DNA from: Raffaelea ambrosiae | Taxonomy: Eukaryota; Ascomycota; Sordariomycetes; Ophiostomatales; Ophiostomataceae | Assembly (NCBI GenBank): GCA_002778195.1 | Contig: PCDI01000008.1 | Coordinates: forward strand, 1 to 64,000 | DNA length: 64,000 nt | Direction: 5' to 3' | In this document: positions 48,301 to 60,475 of the stretch, in pieces | How positions within the stretch are numbered: position 1 is the stretch's first letter | Layout of the letters: every line of letters starts with the position of its first letter | Translations under genes and position numbers: made by a program | Notes under the pieces: generated by a model | Database searches by the model: none | Told to the model about the DNA's origin: nothing | What the model saw: the letters and a program-made list of their open reading frames with translations, nothing else

Positions 48301-48949
48301 GAAGACTTTGTGCTCGCCCAGCCATGCGGATGGGGATGTTGTCTTTGGCGTCTACCTCGCCAACCGAGAAGACAATTCGCAAGATGACCTCACAGCCTAT
48401 CCTACGCTGTGCCTGGTGCCACTTCTTGCCAAAGCTCCGGGGCTGCGAACCCTCTTGGACGTTGCGCTGCAGATCCAAGTAGACATTCACAAGATCGCAT
48501 CGTCTGGGGCGACGTCGGTTCCACCTTTTGCGACGGCTGGGCTGTGGGAAATTTTGGAGTGGACCGGCATTTCTGTGGACTCGTTTGTCAATTTTCTTCT
48601 TCCTGATGAAGAGACTGAGCCTCGCCCTGGCACGGGGGTCACCCTTGAGGTGGTGGACAATGGCACTCTTTCGTGGACGTCGAATCCAGAAGAATTCGAC
48701 GCAGTCCAAGGAAACAAAGTGAGAAATGCATACATGGTAAGTTGTTCCAGTCTGCATTCAACCGGGTGTTTGTTTTCTTGTTGTACTAATGATGCGCAGG
48801 ATGCCGTGGACGTAGAATTGGCGGTCCGGAATGACCGTCTGGACATTGGTGTATTTGGGTCATCAGCCAGACTGGGAGGAGCTGGGGCGGCGGACATCAT
48901 TTCGAATCTTGTGGGTATTCTGGGGGAGATTGGGGGTTCTGAAAAGTAG
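33387..48949 (+). CDS. sidC: Ferricrocin-type siderophore nonribosomal peptide synthetase (SidC/NPS2 family)
   Basis: Six exons (33387-34468, 34536-37672, 37731-39886, 39943-40013, 40072-48736, 48800-48949) encode 5086 residues. Domain order: A1 (about 30-555), T1 (Ser609), C1 (686-1110, His810), A2 (1120-1635), T2 (Ser1694), C2 (1769-2180, His1904), T3 (Ser2258), C3 (2355-2790, His2502), A3 (2816-3345), T4 (Ser3416), C4 (3494-3900, His3623), T5 (Ser3975), C5 (4057-4480, His4195), T6 (Ser4573), C6 (4655-5060, His4775). Three adenylation domains thus serve six carrier-condensation pairs, the hallmark of ferrichrome-family synthetases that use acyl-hydroxyornithine repeatedly and release a cyclic hexapeptide through the last C domain. 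A-domain cores (YTSGSTGTPKG, FTSGSTGIPKG, YTSGTTGTPKG) and all carrier Ser are intact. The start is the ATG in a CACCATGG context; upstream in-frame codons begin with GTG. Ferricrocin is the likely product, by family. Confidence 0.93.
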
Positions 48950-49417
48950 ACATCTTATTTTGAAGTTTGCATTGGCCGGGTTGCATTTGTCCTTTTTTTT
49001 TTTTTTGTTGATTGGATTTATTGTTCATTATACATATTATGCAGCTAGTTCAGGTAGACAACGTCCCAACATCACACAAAAGTTTCAACGAGTGTTACCA
49101 GCAGCAAACTCTTTTCCTTCCGCCGCTCTCTCTGAAAGTTGTAGACATCATAGCTGTAGATTACCAAAACTAAAAATAAAAATAAAACCTCCGCAGTTGT
49201 TATTACGAGTTTGCTGATACACCAGCTGACACAAATTCCTGTCGTTGGTTACTCGTTCATATTTGCGCTTTGAATTTTTGTAAACCTTTGGATGCTGTCC
49301 CAACAAATAGTATAATAATATTTTATCCACACGCGCCTTTTTTTTTTTGGGGGGGGGGGGGGTATCTGGTATCTGGTATCTGGTATCTGGTATCTGGTGT
49401 CTGGTGTCTGGTATCCA
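48950..49417. other. Convergent 3' spacer between NRPS and ALKBH1-like gene
   Basis: AT-rich shared terminator region containing a poly-T run near 49000, a 14-base G run (49349-49362) and the TATCTGG repeat. No gene was seen. Confidence 0.5.
49363..49411 (+). repeat. TATCTGG heptanucleotide minisatellite
   Basis: Five TATCTGG units followed by two TGTCTGG units, ending 6 bases from the stop codon of the minus-strand ALKBH1-like gene and directly preceded by a 14-base G run. It should be transcribed in that gene's 3' untranslated region. Confidence 0.95.
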
Positions 49418-50709
49418 TCAATCTCGCATCTGTCGTACATTCAAGTTGATGCGCTTGTTCCGCATCCAGCCTCGCCAGGCCTCGTACCGCTCGTCGTCGT
49501 GGTCACCCGCCGGCCAGTCGGCAATGTAGTCCGGACACGTGCCCTTGATGACCTTGGGCACGCCGTGCCATGCAAACCGCGCGTGGCCGCTCATGTAGAG
49601 GGCGTCGCCGGACCGCAGACGCAGGAGGACGTAGGGCTTGGCCGCGGGAGCGGCTGCCTTGTCGCTCGACGAAGAAGGGGGGGCATCCGCGGCGCTGTCG
49701 CCCGCGGCAAACTCCCGCGTGGGCGCTGCCATAAAGAGGGCGTCGCAGCCGATGCTCAGGCTGATCAGGCCCTTGTCGGTCTCCTCGGACACGTCGCGGT
49801 GCATCATCATGGTGTCGCCGGGGGTGTAAAAGTTGACAATGGCGGCCTCGGCCTTGGTCTCCGGAAACAGACCCTCCAGCAGGCGGGTGATGTCGCGCGG
49901 GAACGGCGGTATGCTTGGGCGGCTGGAGGCCCCCGCGCCGTCTTCTTCGTCTGCCGGGTAGACACGGTTGGTCCAGTCATACTGGCCTCCGAGAGTGACC
50001 CAGTGGAGACGACGGTCGAGGACCTGGCGGACGGACAGCGGCTTGTGGACGGCGGGGTCCTTGGGTGTGAAGAGGACGGGCGCGGATGCCGGGGCAGGGG
50101 CAGAGGCAGAGGCAGAGGCGGCTTTGCCCTTGTTTTTGCCCTTGGGCGCCTGGGACAACAAGGGATCGTCGGCCGGGTAGGAAAAGAAGGAGGCGCCGTT
50201 GGGCGGGTAGGGAAGGTCGTAGTGGAGGTGCATGTTGGTCTGGTGGCGGGGACAGCTGAGGTCGCGGTGGACCATGCGGTCGAGGAGGAGCTTCTGGACT
50301 GGCGGGGGAATGAGGTTGGGTATGATGAGGAGGCCTGGCGCAGATGTGTCAGTCCAGCTGCTCTCTGCATGCATAGAAGAGGCACTGGTGTGGATCGTGC
50401 CATACCTGGTAGGAGAGGATGGAAGAAGATGGGGACGTCCGTGGCTGGGGCTACCGCCTCGTCCGGTGGTGCCGCAGCTGCGCTGTCGCTCTCGCCATCG
50501 TCCAAGAACTCGTTCAACACACGGGCCACTTGTTCTCGGTCGAGGCTGCCCGACTGTTGGAATGGTGATGGCGATGCAGCGTCGATCTCGTCGATGTCGC
50601 CGCTTTTCTCAATGTCGTTGGGGTCCGCCTTGGAGTAGCCTTTCCACTGGCCGCGCAGGTATTCGGACGGCTGCTCGTGTGCGTCCAGCGTCGAGATGTC
50701 GGCTGTCAT
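49418..50709 (-). CDS. ALKBH1-like Fe(II)/2-oxoglutarate dioxygenase
   Basis: Two exons (50709-50406 and 50334-49418, intron 71 bases) encode 406 residues. The AlkB fold is marked by NFYTPGDTMMMHRD with iron ligands His280 and Asp282, the third ligand His358 in WHGVPKV, and RINLNVR (396-402), the 2-oxoglutarate-binding R-x-N-x-x-x-R end motif in which Asn replaces the usual Thr. The LGGQYDWTNRVYP stretch is typical of the ALKBH1 subgroup. An Ala/Ser/Pro-Lys insert (about 165-190) and another (about 310-335) are low-complexity. ALKBH1 proteins demethylate tRNA and, in some reports, DNA N6-methyladenine; which applies here is unknown. The gene is head-to-head with the CDK1 gene, 1.15 kb apart. 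Confidence 0.9.
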
Positions 50710-51863
50710 GTCTGGGCGAGGCGAAATCAGCTGCTCGGTCGCATCTCGGTCACTGGCATTCGTGTATTATTCTTCCTTTTTTTATGCAGTCATGTTCTCA
50801 AGTTGCCCCGCCATTCTGGCCCGAGGGAGGGGGGGGCGATAAGATAAGGATAAGCCAATGAGCGATAAGCCCCAGACCGCGTTTTTGCGACGCGTCCGCT
50901 GTTCGTCGGTGTACCTGAAAACGGGGAACACCCTCCCCCCAAATTTTAAAAAGAAGACAACCCCTCCTTACTAAAAACGACCATAAACAACAACGGGGAC
51001 AAGAACAGTAAATAATAAATAAATAAATATTGGCCAGCCACCACAGCCTCTTTTCAATCATATCACCCATTTTCCCCAAGTCCCACGACGAAACAACGCT
51101 TTTTTTTTTTCTCCACGTCTTTTGCTGCTGCTGTCAACCGGAACAGCCTTCGACCGCCCGACCGACCGTTGACCGACCGACTGACCGCGCGCGCAGGACC
51201 TCCTCTTTTTTTTTTTTCCCTTTGGAACGACCATTCGCTTGTGTTGCTTCCTTGTTTGGTCACTCTTGGGACAAATTGCTTCTCGAGTGATTTTGGTGGC
51301 GAACCTCTCGTCTGCATTTCACATCCGCCACAACAGTCACGACAATCACGACAATCACGACAATCACGACAATCACGACAACTCTAGCATTCACGACCAA
51401 CCACGACGACTGCATCTTCCCCTTGACCTCATCCGCCTCGTTCCGCATCGTCATGGCCCGTTGCCTGTAGACGCATTCACCCGTTGATATTCGACCCTTT
51501 CCGTGGATGTGATTGTCTGTTTCTTTAAAGAAATAAAACCACTGCTCATCTTCTGTCACACACTCTTTTTTTGTTTTGACATTTCGACATACCGCTCCTT
51601 TTGCGTGTGTGTTCCGGCCCGTTCCCTCTTTCTGTTCAGCTTGACCCGGACGTCGATCTTCACCCGTTGCCTTCGCATCTCCCCTGTCGACGCATTCCAG
51701 TCTTAGGTTTTGATCGTCAGAAAACCTGGACGCGGTTGACCGTCCTTTCTTTTATTCTCCAACCCTCTTCCGACAACCGGACGAGCCTTGCACATAAGAC
51801 GATCAAGCAAACGAACCAAAACCACTACCAAAAATACCTTTGGATTGTTGACGACCAGCAGCC
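50710..51863. other. Bidirectional promoter region of ALKBH1-like gene and CDK1
   Basis: The left part carries an AATA-type run (about 51009-51032). The right part is a long CT-rich leader of CDK1 with T runs and a nonamer repeat. No protein gene was recognised. Confidence 0.5.
51337..51381 (+). repeat. TCACGACAA nonamer tandem repeat
   Basis: Five perfect TCACGACAA units, 483-527 bases upstream of the CDK1 ATG, in what is probably its 5' leader or promoter. Confidence 0.95.
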
Positions 51864-53041
51864 ATGGATAACTACCAGAAGCTCGAGAAGATTGGCGAGG
51901 GTGAGTAGTTGGACGGAAAACATTGGGTGGACGGACATCAAGAAATATATGGTACACGGGGTGGAGGAGAGATCATGACCACAACCAGCATACATTCCTT
52001 GCTAACATCCCCCGTTCCCCCCCTTCCTCCCAGGCACGTACGGTGTCGTCTACAAGGCACGCGACCTCACAGCCGGTGGACGCATTGTGGCGCTGAAGAA
52101 GATCCGGCTAGAGGCCGAGGACGAGGGCGTGCCGTCGACAGCCATCCGCGAGATCAGTCTGCTCAAGGAGATGCGCGACCCCAACATTGTGCGGCTCTTC
52201 AACATTGTGCACGCCGAGGGCCACAAGCTGTACCTGGTGTTTGAGTTCCTCGATCTCGACCTGAAGAAGTACATGGAGTCCCTGCCCGTCTCCGACGGCG
52301 GCCGCGGCAAAGCCCTGCCCGAGGGCACCGGCACGCGCCTGCACAATCTGGGCCTGGGCGAAGACATTATCAAAAAGTTCATGAGCCAGCTGTGCGCCGG
52401 CGTCCGCTACTGCCACAGCCACCGCGTCCTCCACCGCGATCTCAAGCCCCAGAACCTGCTGATTGACAAGGACGGCAACCTCAAGCTGGCTGATTTCGGC
52501 CTGGCCCGCGCCTTCGGTGTGCCGCTGCGGACCTACACCCACGAGGTGGTCACGCTCTGGTACCGCGCGCCCGAGATTCTGCTGGGCGGCCACCAGTACT
52601 CGACCGGCGTGGACATGTGGTCCGTAGGCTGCATCTTTGCCGAGATGGCCACGCGGAAACCACTGTTCCCGGGCGACTCGGAGATTGACGAGATTTTCAA
52701 GATTTTCCGGTATGTGATGCCTCTCCCCCAATGTTTGTGTATGCTGCGAATACCCGCTGACGTGTTTGTTTGTTGACAGCCTTCTCGGAACACCGACTGA
52801 AGAGGTCTGGCCCGGCGTCACGACGTATCCCGACTTCAAGCCGTCGTTCCCCCGGTGGGAGCAGGACACGAGTCGGCCGCTGTGCATGAGCCTGGACCCC
52901 ATGGGCCAGGAGCTGCTGGAGCTGATGCTTGTCTACGACCCGGCGAGCCGGATTTCGGCCAAGCAGGCCTGCAACCACCCCTACTTTGACGACCTGGCTA
53001 AGCCGCAGAGCCGGCTCACCTACAGCAATGGCTATCACTAG
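51864..53041 (+). CDS. cdc2: Cyclin-dependent kinase 1 (Cdc2/Cdc28)
   Basis: Three exons (51864-51900, 52034-52709, 52780-53041; introns 133 and 70 bases) encode 324 residues. This Ser/Thr kinase drives G1/S and G2/M when bound to cyclins. All key elements are present: the Gly-loop GEGTYGVVYK with inhibitory Thr and Tyr sites, the cyclin-binding PSTAIRE helix (about 46-52), the catalytic HRDLKPQN (about 146), DFGLARAFGVP, the activating Thr in YTHEVVTLWYRAPE, and GVDMWSVGCIFAEM. A short insert (SDGGRGKALPEGTG) after the hinge is found in filamentous-fungal CDK1 proteins. The 37-base first exon ending inside the Gly-loop is a typical fungal arrangement. This is an essential, single-copy housekeeping gene and a useful anchor for synteny. 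Confidence 0.96.
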
Positions 53042-56000
53042 CAAGGGATTACATGCTGAAGGGTGGACTGGCGCGGACGAAGACGAAGACGAAGACGACA
53101 GCCGGGAAAATTGGCCTTTTACACTCTGTCCCGTCTTCGTATTCGGCGACGGACAAGCAACAAGCAACCACATAAAAGTTTATGACGGTCGGGACGGTTT
53201 AAAAAAAATTGAAAAAAATAAGCATGGCCTAGTCAACCTCTCTGGGGTGGAAGTGTTGTTGTCTGTGTGTGCCTTGGAGACGTTGCTGCATGGTCTTGTG
53301 GGAGGAGGAAGGAAAGCATTTTAATTTCTCATACTATTTTTTTTTTCTTTGTTACTTTTTCTCTCTCTTTTGTCTTTTCCTTTTCATTTCCCTTTCCTTC
53401 CCTTTTCCCTCTGTTTTCATCCTTATCATTCCTCGTGTGTTTATCTCCCACCCTCTTTGTCGCTTAGGCTTTCCCTTGCGGTTTGTGTTTGTCCTTTGTT
53501 TTTTTGTACTTCCATGGGAACGGGCGTTTTCTTGGTGTGAGGCAGATACGGATACAATTGATGAGATACACCCTTATGCTGCATGTTGATGAACTACGAG
53601 AGGACGCATGGCCGGTGTTCTCTGGCATAACTACGTTCGTGGGATATAGTCAACGGAGTCCAACAATGTCCACCGACGTCCAATGGTCTCCAAATGTTTT
53701 CAGTCGGTGTCCAAAAAAAGGTGAACGGACAAACAGACAATGGACAACCGGCAGTGTGATTCTTGCTGCGAACATCCCGATAGGCCCCTGTGTGTCCTTC
53801 TGTAGCAAGCTAGACACATTGCGGATGTCGCAATAGAGCCTACGGGTGTTGCGGGTGGATGTGGCTGTCCCGTTGCCTCAGAAGTGCACTATGTAGTACA
53901 AGGAGCAGCACAACACACAACACACAGCGGACGGCGTACAGCGTACAGCGTTTTTTGTAAGGCTCGCTAGACGAGCCATCCAGTTGCCCCTCTTCTGATT
54001 TGTTACGTCCCGGAAAACCCAACATCCCCCCCAAACATTCTTGTGCAGCGAAACACATCGGTGGTGCCGGACATGATGGGGCTGTGACGTCCTTGGCTTT
54101 GTTGGGGGGGGCTTGTCAGCTGTCAGTTGTAGAATTTTGTTGTCTTTCTGACTCTTTCTTCATCTGATGTTACGCCACAGTGTCACCTGTCGGATGAAGA
54201 GACAAAAAAAAACAAAAACCTGGCCGGAAAGATGGAAACACGACATGGACCGACATCCTCTGGATTAGGCAGGCGTCGAGAACAGGAAGAACAACACTCT
54301 GATTCTCTGAACCTCTTGACGTCCAGAAAGACTCTCGGGGTCTTTCCGTGTTTCAATTAATGTCAGATTTAAGATTGGGATTGTCGCATAGCTTCTCCCC
54401 TCCCCATGTGTGCACTGCCGAGGTGACCAAGAACAAAAAGCATGGCAATGAACAAGAAAAAGAAATTCTCAAAAGAGAAAAGAAAGAAGCAGAAGAAAAA
54501 AAGACACGGGAAAGGGGGGCTCCATTGCGTTTGTCTGTCATACGTGAAAAGGGACCGGTGCACGTCTGCCGACTGCTCAAACAATGTCCCAATTGTATTT
54601 GATAGACAATATTCTTTGCCTTTTCACGTTGGTAGGATATTGTTAGATGGTCATCGTCCTCACTTCGTCCCTCCCAATCCCAATTCATGTAGATTTCTTT
54701 CCCGGTTTCCCGGACGAACAATCCAATCTTCCTTAGAAAGGGGGTCTAAATGTGGAATTCCATTAATTGATTTGCAAAGGGCATGGGCGAGACAGGAATG
54801 CAGTGATGCCTTCGTCTTTTTTCCTTGTTTTATTTTTCTGTTGCCCCGTACGAATCCAGAGACACCTGGGCCACCCAGCCCCCTCATGCAAGGAGGTATG
54901 CTATCAAGGGACGACGATATCTGTCGATAAACTTGTCAAAAATAAGTTTGTTTTCTACACACGTCCGTCTCACCATCACATGGCCTGCATTCCTGGGGGA
55001 ACAGAACAGTGGAGAGGTGCGAGGGAGACGGGACGAGAAGGAGGGTTCTTTTTTTCGATAATCTGTTTGGTGGTAACCACGAGCAACTAGTGGAGTGGTG
55101 ATGTCTCTGTTTATTTGCTTTTTCTGCATCGATGCTTGCTTTTTTTCTTTTTTCCCTTTTTCGTCGCATCCTTCCTCCTGCGTTAGGTACAGCCGCGCAG
55201 GCATTGATCGTTTCGTTTTCTTTTCGGAGGGGAGAGGATCCACGTCGAAAGTACTTTTTTCTCTGCGCAGAAAAGGGAAAAGAAAAAGAAAAGAAAAAGT
55301 GACGACACACACAGACACACACACACACAAAGAGGCTTACTTGCTTTTTTGTGTATTCCCTCTCTTGTACGCTCTTTTCCTGGCCTGGCTTGAGGGGTAA
55401 ATAGACACATGCAGAGGAGGGGAAAAAAAGAAAAAGGGGGACAAGGAAAGCAAGCGAAGATGGTATGCCACCGCGCGATCGAACAACCATTCCCTCTTTT
55501 GGCGTCACATATTTTCTTTTTTGTTTGTCGAGATGTGTTGGTTTTCGTCTGCGTGTCTCCCCATCTGGCCCTGATCGTCGCCGAATTCTTCACAAGAACA
55601 AATGAACGAACGAACGAACGAGCCCCATGCGTCAACAGCGACAGAACAAATACAATCGGCAAGCACAGACCGAGTGAAAGAAGAAAGGCCAAAAAAAAAG
55701 GCGGGAGAAAACGGCGGCGAAGACTTCCGAGACAGGTACCAAGACGGGAGAAGAATCCGGTTGCACGATGTTTCTTCTTTTTTTCTTTTTTTTTTTCTTT
55801 CTTTCCCTTGCTATCTCTCTTCCGCTTTTGCTCTTATTTTTTAATTCTCCTATTGTCGTATATTTTTTTGTACAGCAAGATTTCGATGGCGGGAGACACA
55901 GCGAGAGACATGCACGTACAGAACGAGGGAGACACACAGAAAGAGTCAGAAAGGGAGGCACACAGATGCAGCAGACGAGGGACGCTGCTCCCGTTGCCCA

Positions 56001-56865
56001 GGTTTCGCCAGCACTCCATACAACGCTCTTCCTAGGCCTGCGCGGGCCGACGTTGTGGGATACCCGGCGATGCCCAGGAAACCATTTGTAGACAAAGACA
56101 GCAAAGACAGCAAAGACAGACACACGTGTACAGAAAGGGCTATATGGCGCCGTGTCGGGCGGAGATGAAAGCCCGATACCAGCCACCCGAATGACTAGGA
56201 ACCCGATGGCTTTGCCCGGGATGATTCCACGATACGGCCGGGGAGAGATGCTTCCTGGGAGCTCCTCTTAGAAACGTCCCTGTGGATCGAATCTCTGTGT
56301 CATCAGGAGACCAAAAGGAGCACATCAACTCTGCATGTGCAGTTTGCTTTCCGTGTTCTTTGTGGTTGTTTTCAAGCATCTACGGGCACCAGACACGGCA
56401 ACAACACATAATTTACACACAGAGACACACAACACACACGCTCTCTCTCTCACACACGCATGCTGCCACGATCCTGCATCTCCCTTTGCTGCACCGGCCA
56501 GCGGCACCTGGCCCCCCGGATGAGTTGTGCAACGATGGGGGCAGAAACAACAAAGGAGAAGGAGACCCCAACTTGGGGGAAGGTCGAGGGGGGGGGCGGC
56601 CTTTAAGCTAGCTGTCTGCTTTCAGATGCTTTCAGATGCTTGTCAAGCTTCCGAAGCTCGCCTGCTCCTTTGTCAGGGTTATCTGCAACCGGCCTTTTAT
56701 CTGTCCATCTACAGTGCAAACATGCGGACGACCTCTTTACAGCCTGTCCTGCCTGTGTCTTTGTGTCTTGCGCGTGCGTCCCGTCTCACATCCTGTACGC
56801 TCTCCTCCTGCCAATACACCAAAAATACGCACACCCCCTCCTTGGCTATGTAGACATAATACCTA

Positions 56866-56870
<5 letters not shown>

Positions 56871-56896
<26 letters not shown>
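56871..56896 (+). repeat. GT dinucleotide microsatellite
   Basis: Thirteen GT units in the gene-poor region. Confidence 0.95.
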
Positions 56897-59566
56897 CCTT
56901 TTTTTGTCTCGTGTTAAATATTGGGCATCGGGACATACGGCCGCGCTGGCCATCGTGTTGGCTCGCTGCTGCAAGGGTGTTGTTTTGTAGTTTTGTAGTT
57001 TTGCTGATTTCAAGGCGTGTTGAAAAACAATACTTTGAAAACCAATGTGTGGTGTGCACACACACCCCCCTGCTCTGGACGCCGTGGTCGGGATCGGGGC
57101 CTGGGCTCTGGTTCCGGCTAGGGAGTACTCTCAGCGTACTGTTGGAGCAGTGAACGACACACACCACACCCGGGGGGACAAAAACAAAAAAGAAAGAAGC
57201 TACCCCCCCAGCACCCAGCTGCTAAAAAAAGGTATGTGGGCTCACCTCGAACCCCTGCTGGGCGGCAGCAGCCGTCCACTGTGTAGTTTGGAAAGGCTGT
57301 ATGCACTATGTAGCGTAAGGGTGACAGTGTGTGTGCATGTGGGCTTTGTTGCTGTTTTTACCCACGGAATCTCGTCTTCCCGCGCGCGTAAACCATCGCA
57401 GCGCCTGCAAGGTGTGGTATTCCCTTTCCCCATTGCAAAGCGCGAACAGTCCAGCGCGAACAACCCAGCGAAGAACCCAGCGCGAAGAAGCTGTCGGCGC
57501 AAACATCAGCTCGAACATCCTTTATTTTTTCTGGGCGCGAAAGAAGCAACTCTGCACACACACCCCCCATCTGGGCATCGTTCTTCTTTCCTCTCGGCAT
57601 CTGCCCCCCGTCTGGTCCATTCATTTTGTCGCCGTGTCTATTTCTGGAGCTGAGAGGGCTCCGGCCGAAGCTCGGAATGGCCCACGATCCAAGATCCGAG
57701 ATCGACGATCCAAGGTCTAGTGATTTCCTTCAAAATGAAATGGCCGAAAGAAACCGGCAAGTGTGTGTGTTTTGCCTAGCGCTGTGATTTTTTCGCTCGT
57801 TTGTTCGTCCGTTTGTTCTTTTTTTAGTTATTTTATTTTATTTTATTTTCATTTTTCTTTTGTTTACATCACGGACGAACCAGGCCTTCCTTCGTTTCGG
57901 GACGGCCATGGATGGACCTGTAGAGCTGAGCCAGGCTTGCATACTTGGGCGCCATAGTTTCGTGTGTGTGCCTACTCGTACTCCTCTCTCGTAAGCTTGT
58001 TCGGAGCCGTTGCGTACCCGACTGTTTGGGTTTCTGGCTTTTGCTGCACGCACTGAGCCTCAGACAACCAGCTAACTAGCAAACAGACTTGGTAACTGCT
58101 TGGTACCTACCAATTTGAACAGCTCTACTGGAGCCTTACATAAAAACACGCTAACTAGGGCGGCCTCACCCTCCGAAAGTCTGGTCGGGCCCGGCCTTGG
58201 CTGGGTCAATGGCCGAGTCGAGACCCTTCTTCTTTTGATTGTACGAGGTAGACAAGTAGTTATTCCGTACTTTAGCATCCAACAACAGCAAACTCTCCTA
58301 GTCTCAACCTCTCTATTCTCTTGTCCGTCTCCCTTGCCAGGCCCCAGGCAACACACAAAAAACAGTTGTCATCACATGACAGCACCCAGCTAGTGATTTG
58401 CTCTTTTTTTTTTTTCCTTCAGATTTTCCGGTCTCCCTTGTTTGGAGTTCGGCCATCACCAGTCGACCAACGGATCGAGATGCCGTATATGCATACAGGA
58501 TGTACGCCCGGCCAACACCTGGGATGCTTACTACGGGTCGTAGACAAAGAAAGAGTTGGTTCTAGACCTATCTTTTTTTTTGTTTGTATATCCGCCTTGC
58601 TGCTCTTGATTCTCCCCTACGTCGATCCGTGCGAATCAAAGGCACGGGAAGCGATGCTCGTATTGTTTGTTGAAGGAGGCCAGATCCAAAAGATGACAAA
58701 CGCGGGGGTGTGTATGAACGCATGACGAAGCGAGAATGTAGATCATTATGGACCAACAGAGACAAAGACAGTGTGAGGTGCTTGAGAAGCAGTGATTTGA
58801 TGCAGTTCGATCAGCCGCTATAAAGAGAGCAACAAGCAGTGAACCGTGCTTCGGATCCGTGGCACAGCTCATCCTTTGTGATGATATGTTAAGAGACGGT
58901 ACAGCAGGATGATGGACGGCGGCACCATCCTCCCCAACGGAATCGTTGATTTGGCAGGATATGGGAGATCAGGGAAGATAGAATCGGGTCGCCGTGCATC
59001 TTGTCAGCCGCCTCTTACACCATTTGTCAACCCGCAATCGCATCCCGCCGAAACAACGACACGGGGTCTACAGTGCATGTCCAACCAAGCGATTCGCAAC
59101 CTTGGCCAATCTTTGATTCTGTATCCATTCATCCACCCGCCTCGTCCGCCTCTGCCGTCTGCCGTGCGTGGACCAACGCAGGCGTTTGTGTTGTGTTGGT
59201 TCCTGCTCTGCCCAGCCCTGCCGCGGTTGCAGTCGCCCGACAGCCTGTGCCTAATTTTTTTTTTTGGTTGTGGTCATAAATGCCTGCAAGTTTGAAGGCA
59301 TGGCCAACAATGCCACCATTGACAAGTGGCATTCGTTATCCACAATGCGGCATCTTTCTGTGTGTACTTTTTTTTGTTTTGCATCGGCCCCATCTGCAGG
59401 AGGCCACACACTCTCTCTGTGTGCCATATCCATTGGCAATCAACTATTTTTGTTCCTCTGGGTAATCATAGGGCTATGACGAAATATGTCACGATGCCAT
59501 CGCTCTTCCCCGCGTTGTATGGGTCGCCAGCTGCTATTTCCGTGGCTGTGTGCGTGCAGCAAGCGA

Positions 59567-59568
<2 letters not shown>

Positions 59569-59610
<42 letters not shown>
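59569..59610 (+). repeat. 42-base poly-T tract
   Basis: Forty-two consecutive T, the longest homopolymer in the window. Read on the minus strand it is poly-A, as left behind by a retroposed transcript lying at higher coordinates, but I found no clear element or target-site duplication. The length may be imprecise. Confidence 0.9.
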
Positions 59611-60298
59611 CACTTGGTAGCAATCCTACAAGGCGAGGCCGAGTCTAGAACAACGCTCTGGGAAGTGTTCTGCCAATGCCTGCCACTTACCAATGCCCAG
59701 CGGTCCACCAGTGCCTGCCAGCCAACCAATCCCGGCCTTGCCTCACGCTGCCAAACCTGCACAGAAACTGCGACCCTGGTCACAGGCCCTCTGATTGGCT
59801 GCTGTCAAGAGGAAGCATGCTGCCCCTCCTGGTTGGTGCCCTCCTTTGTCTCTGCTTCGGGCCTGCCGACCAATCAGTGTTCTTGGCTTGCCGTTCACAA
59901 ACAAGAGCTGTTTCAAACCCGCGCAGCGCTTCGCCTTCTGCTGCCCACTCGTTTCACCGGAAACATGGTTTGCCTCTCAGACAAGTGTGCATGCACTCTC
60001 GCGATACTACTATCATAGGTACTCTTTTTTTTTTTTTTTTTCGCCATCGAGACGGTGAGGTCACTGGTCCTGGGCGGATGACCGAAAGGTGCTGACTGCC
60101 TGCTGGGCCACGGGACGAACCAATGGCGGTTGGAGAGCTCCGGGTGAAGCCAGGGATTCTTTGTTAGGAGCAGTCTGCTATGTAACTATGTCCACATGAC
60201 CGTATAGTATGTCTCACTGTCTCTGCTGGCTAGGCCTCCCGTTCCCCCTTTCTTGCTGCACCCAGGTAGGACCTGTTGGTCCACTTTGGGCAGCTCGA

Positions 60299-60475
60299 AT
60301 GGCTGTTTGTTGGGTTAATCCGTTCGTTCACGTCCTCGCCTTGTTCCTGGCGTCGGCATCCCTCGCCCAGGGAGCAACGTGTGGTGATTCCTCTTGTGCT
60401 GCTGGCGATCTTGGGGGGATCGGAGAAAAACATGCCAGGGGGTGGAAAGGCGGCGAGGCGGCGCTTTCCAGTTAG
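60299..60475 (+). CDS. Possible small secreted peptide
   Basis: A 58-residue frame whose first 25 residues look like a signal peptide (MAVCWVNPFVHVLALFLASASLAQG), followed by a short mature part with two Cys (ATCGDSSCAAGDLGG) and no recognised domain. A group of CCAAT boxes lies 430-600 bases upstream. The frame is short, so chance is a serious alternative; a further exon could also exist. Confidence 0.2.
   Translation: MAVCWVNPFVHVLALFLASASLAQGATCGDSSCAAGDLGGIGEKHARGWKGGEAALSS

Noticed and set aside
58909..59295. 128-codon frame after a CTATAAAG box
   Set aside because: No domain, signal peptide or splice support, and composition like the surrounding non-coding DNA; noted in the region entry only.
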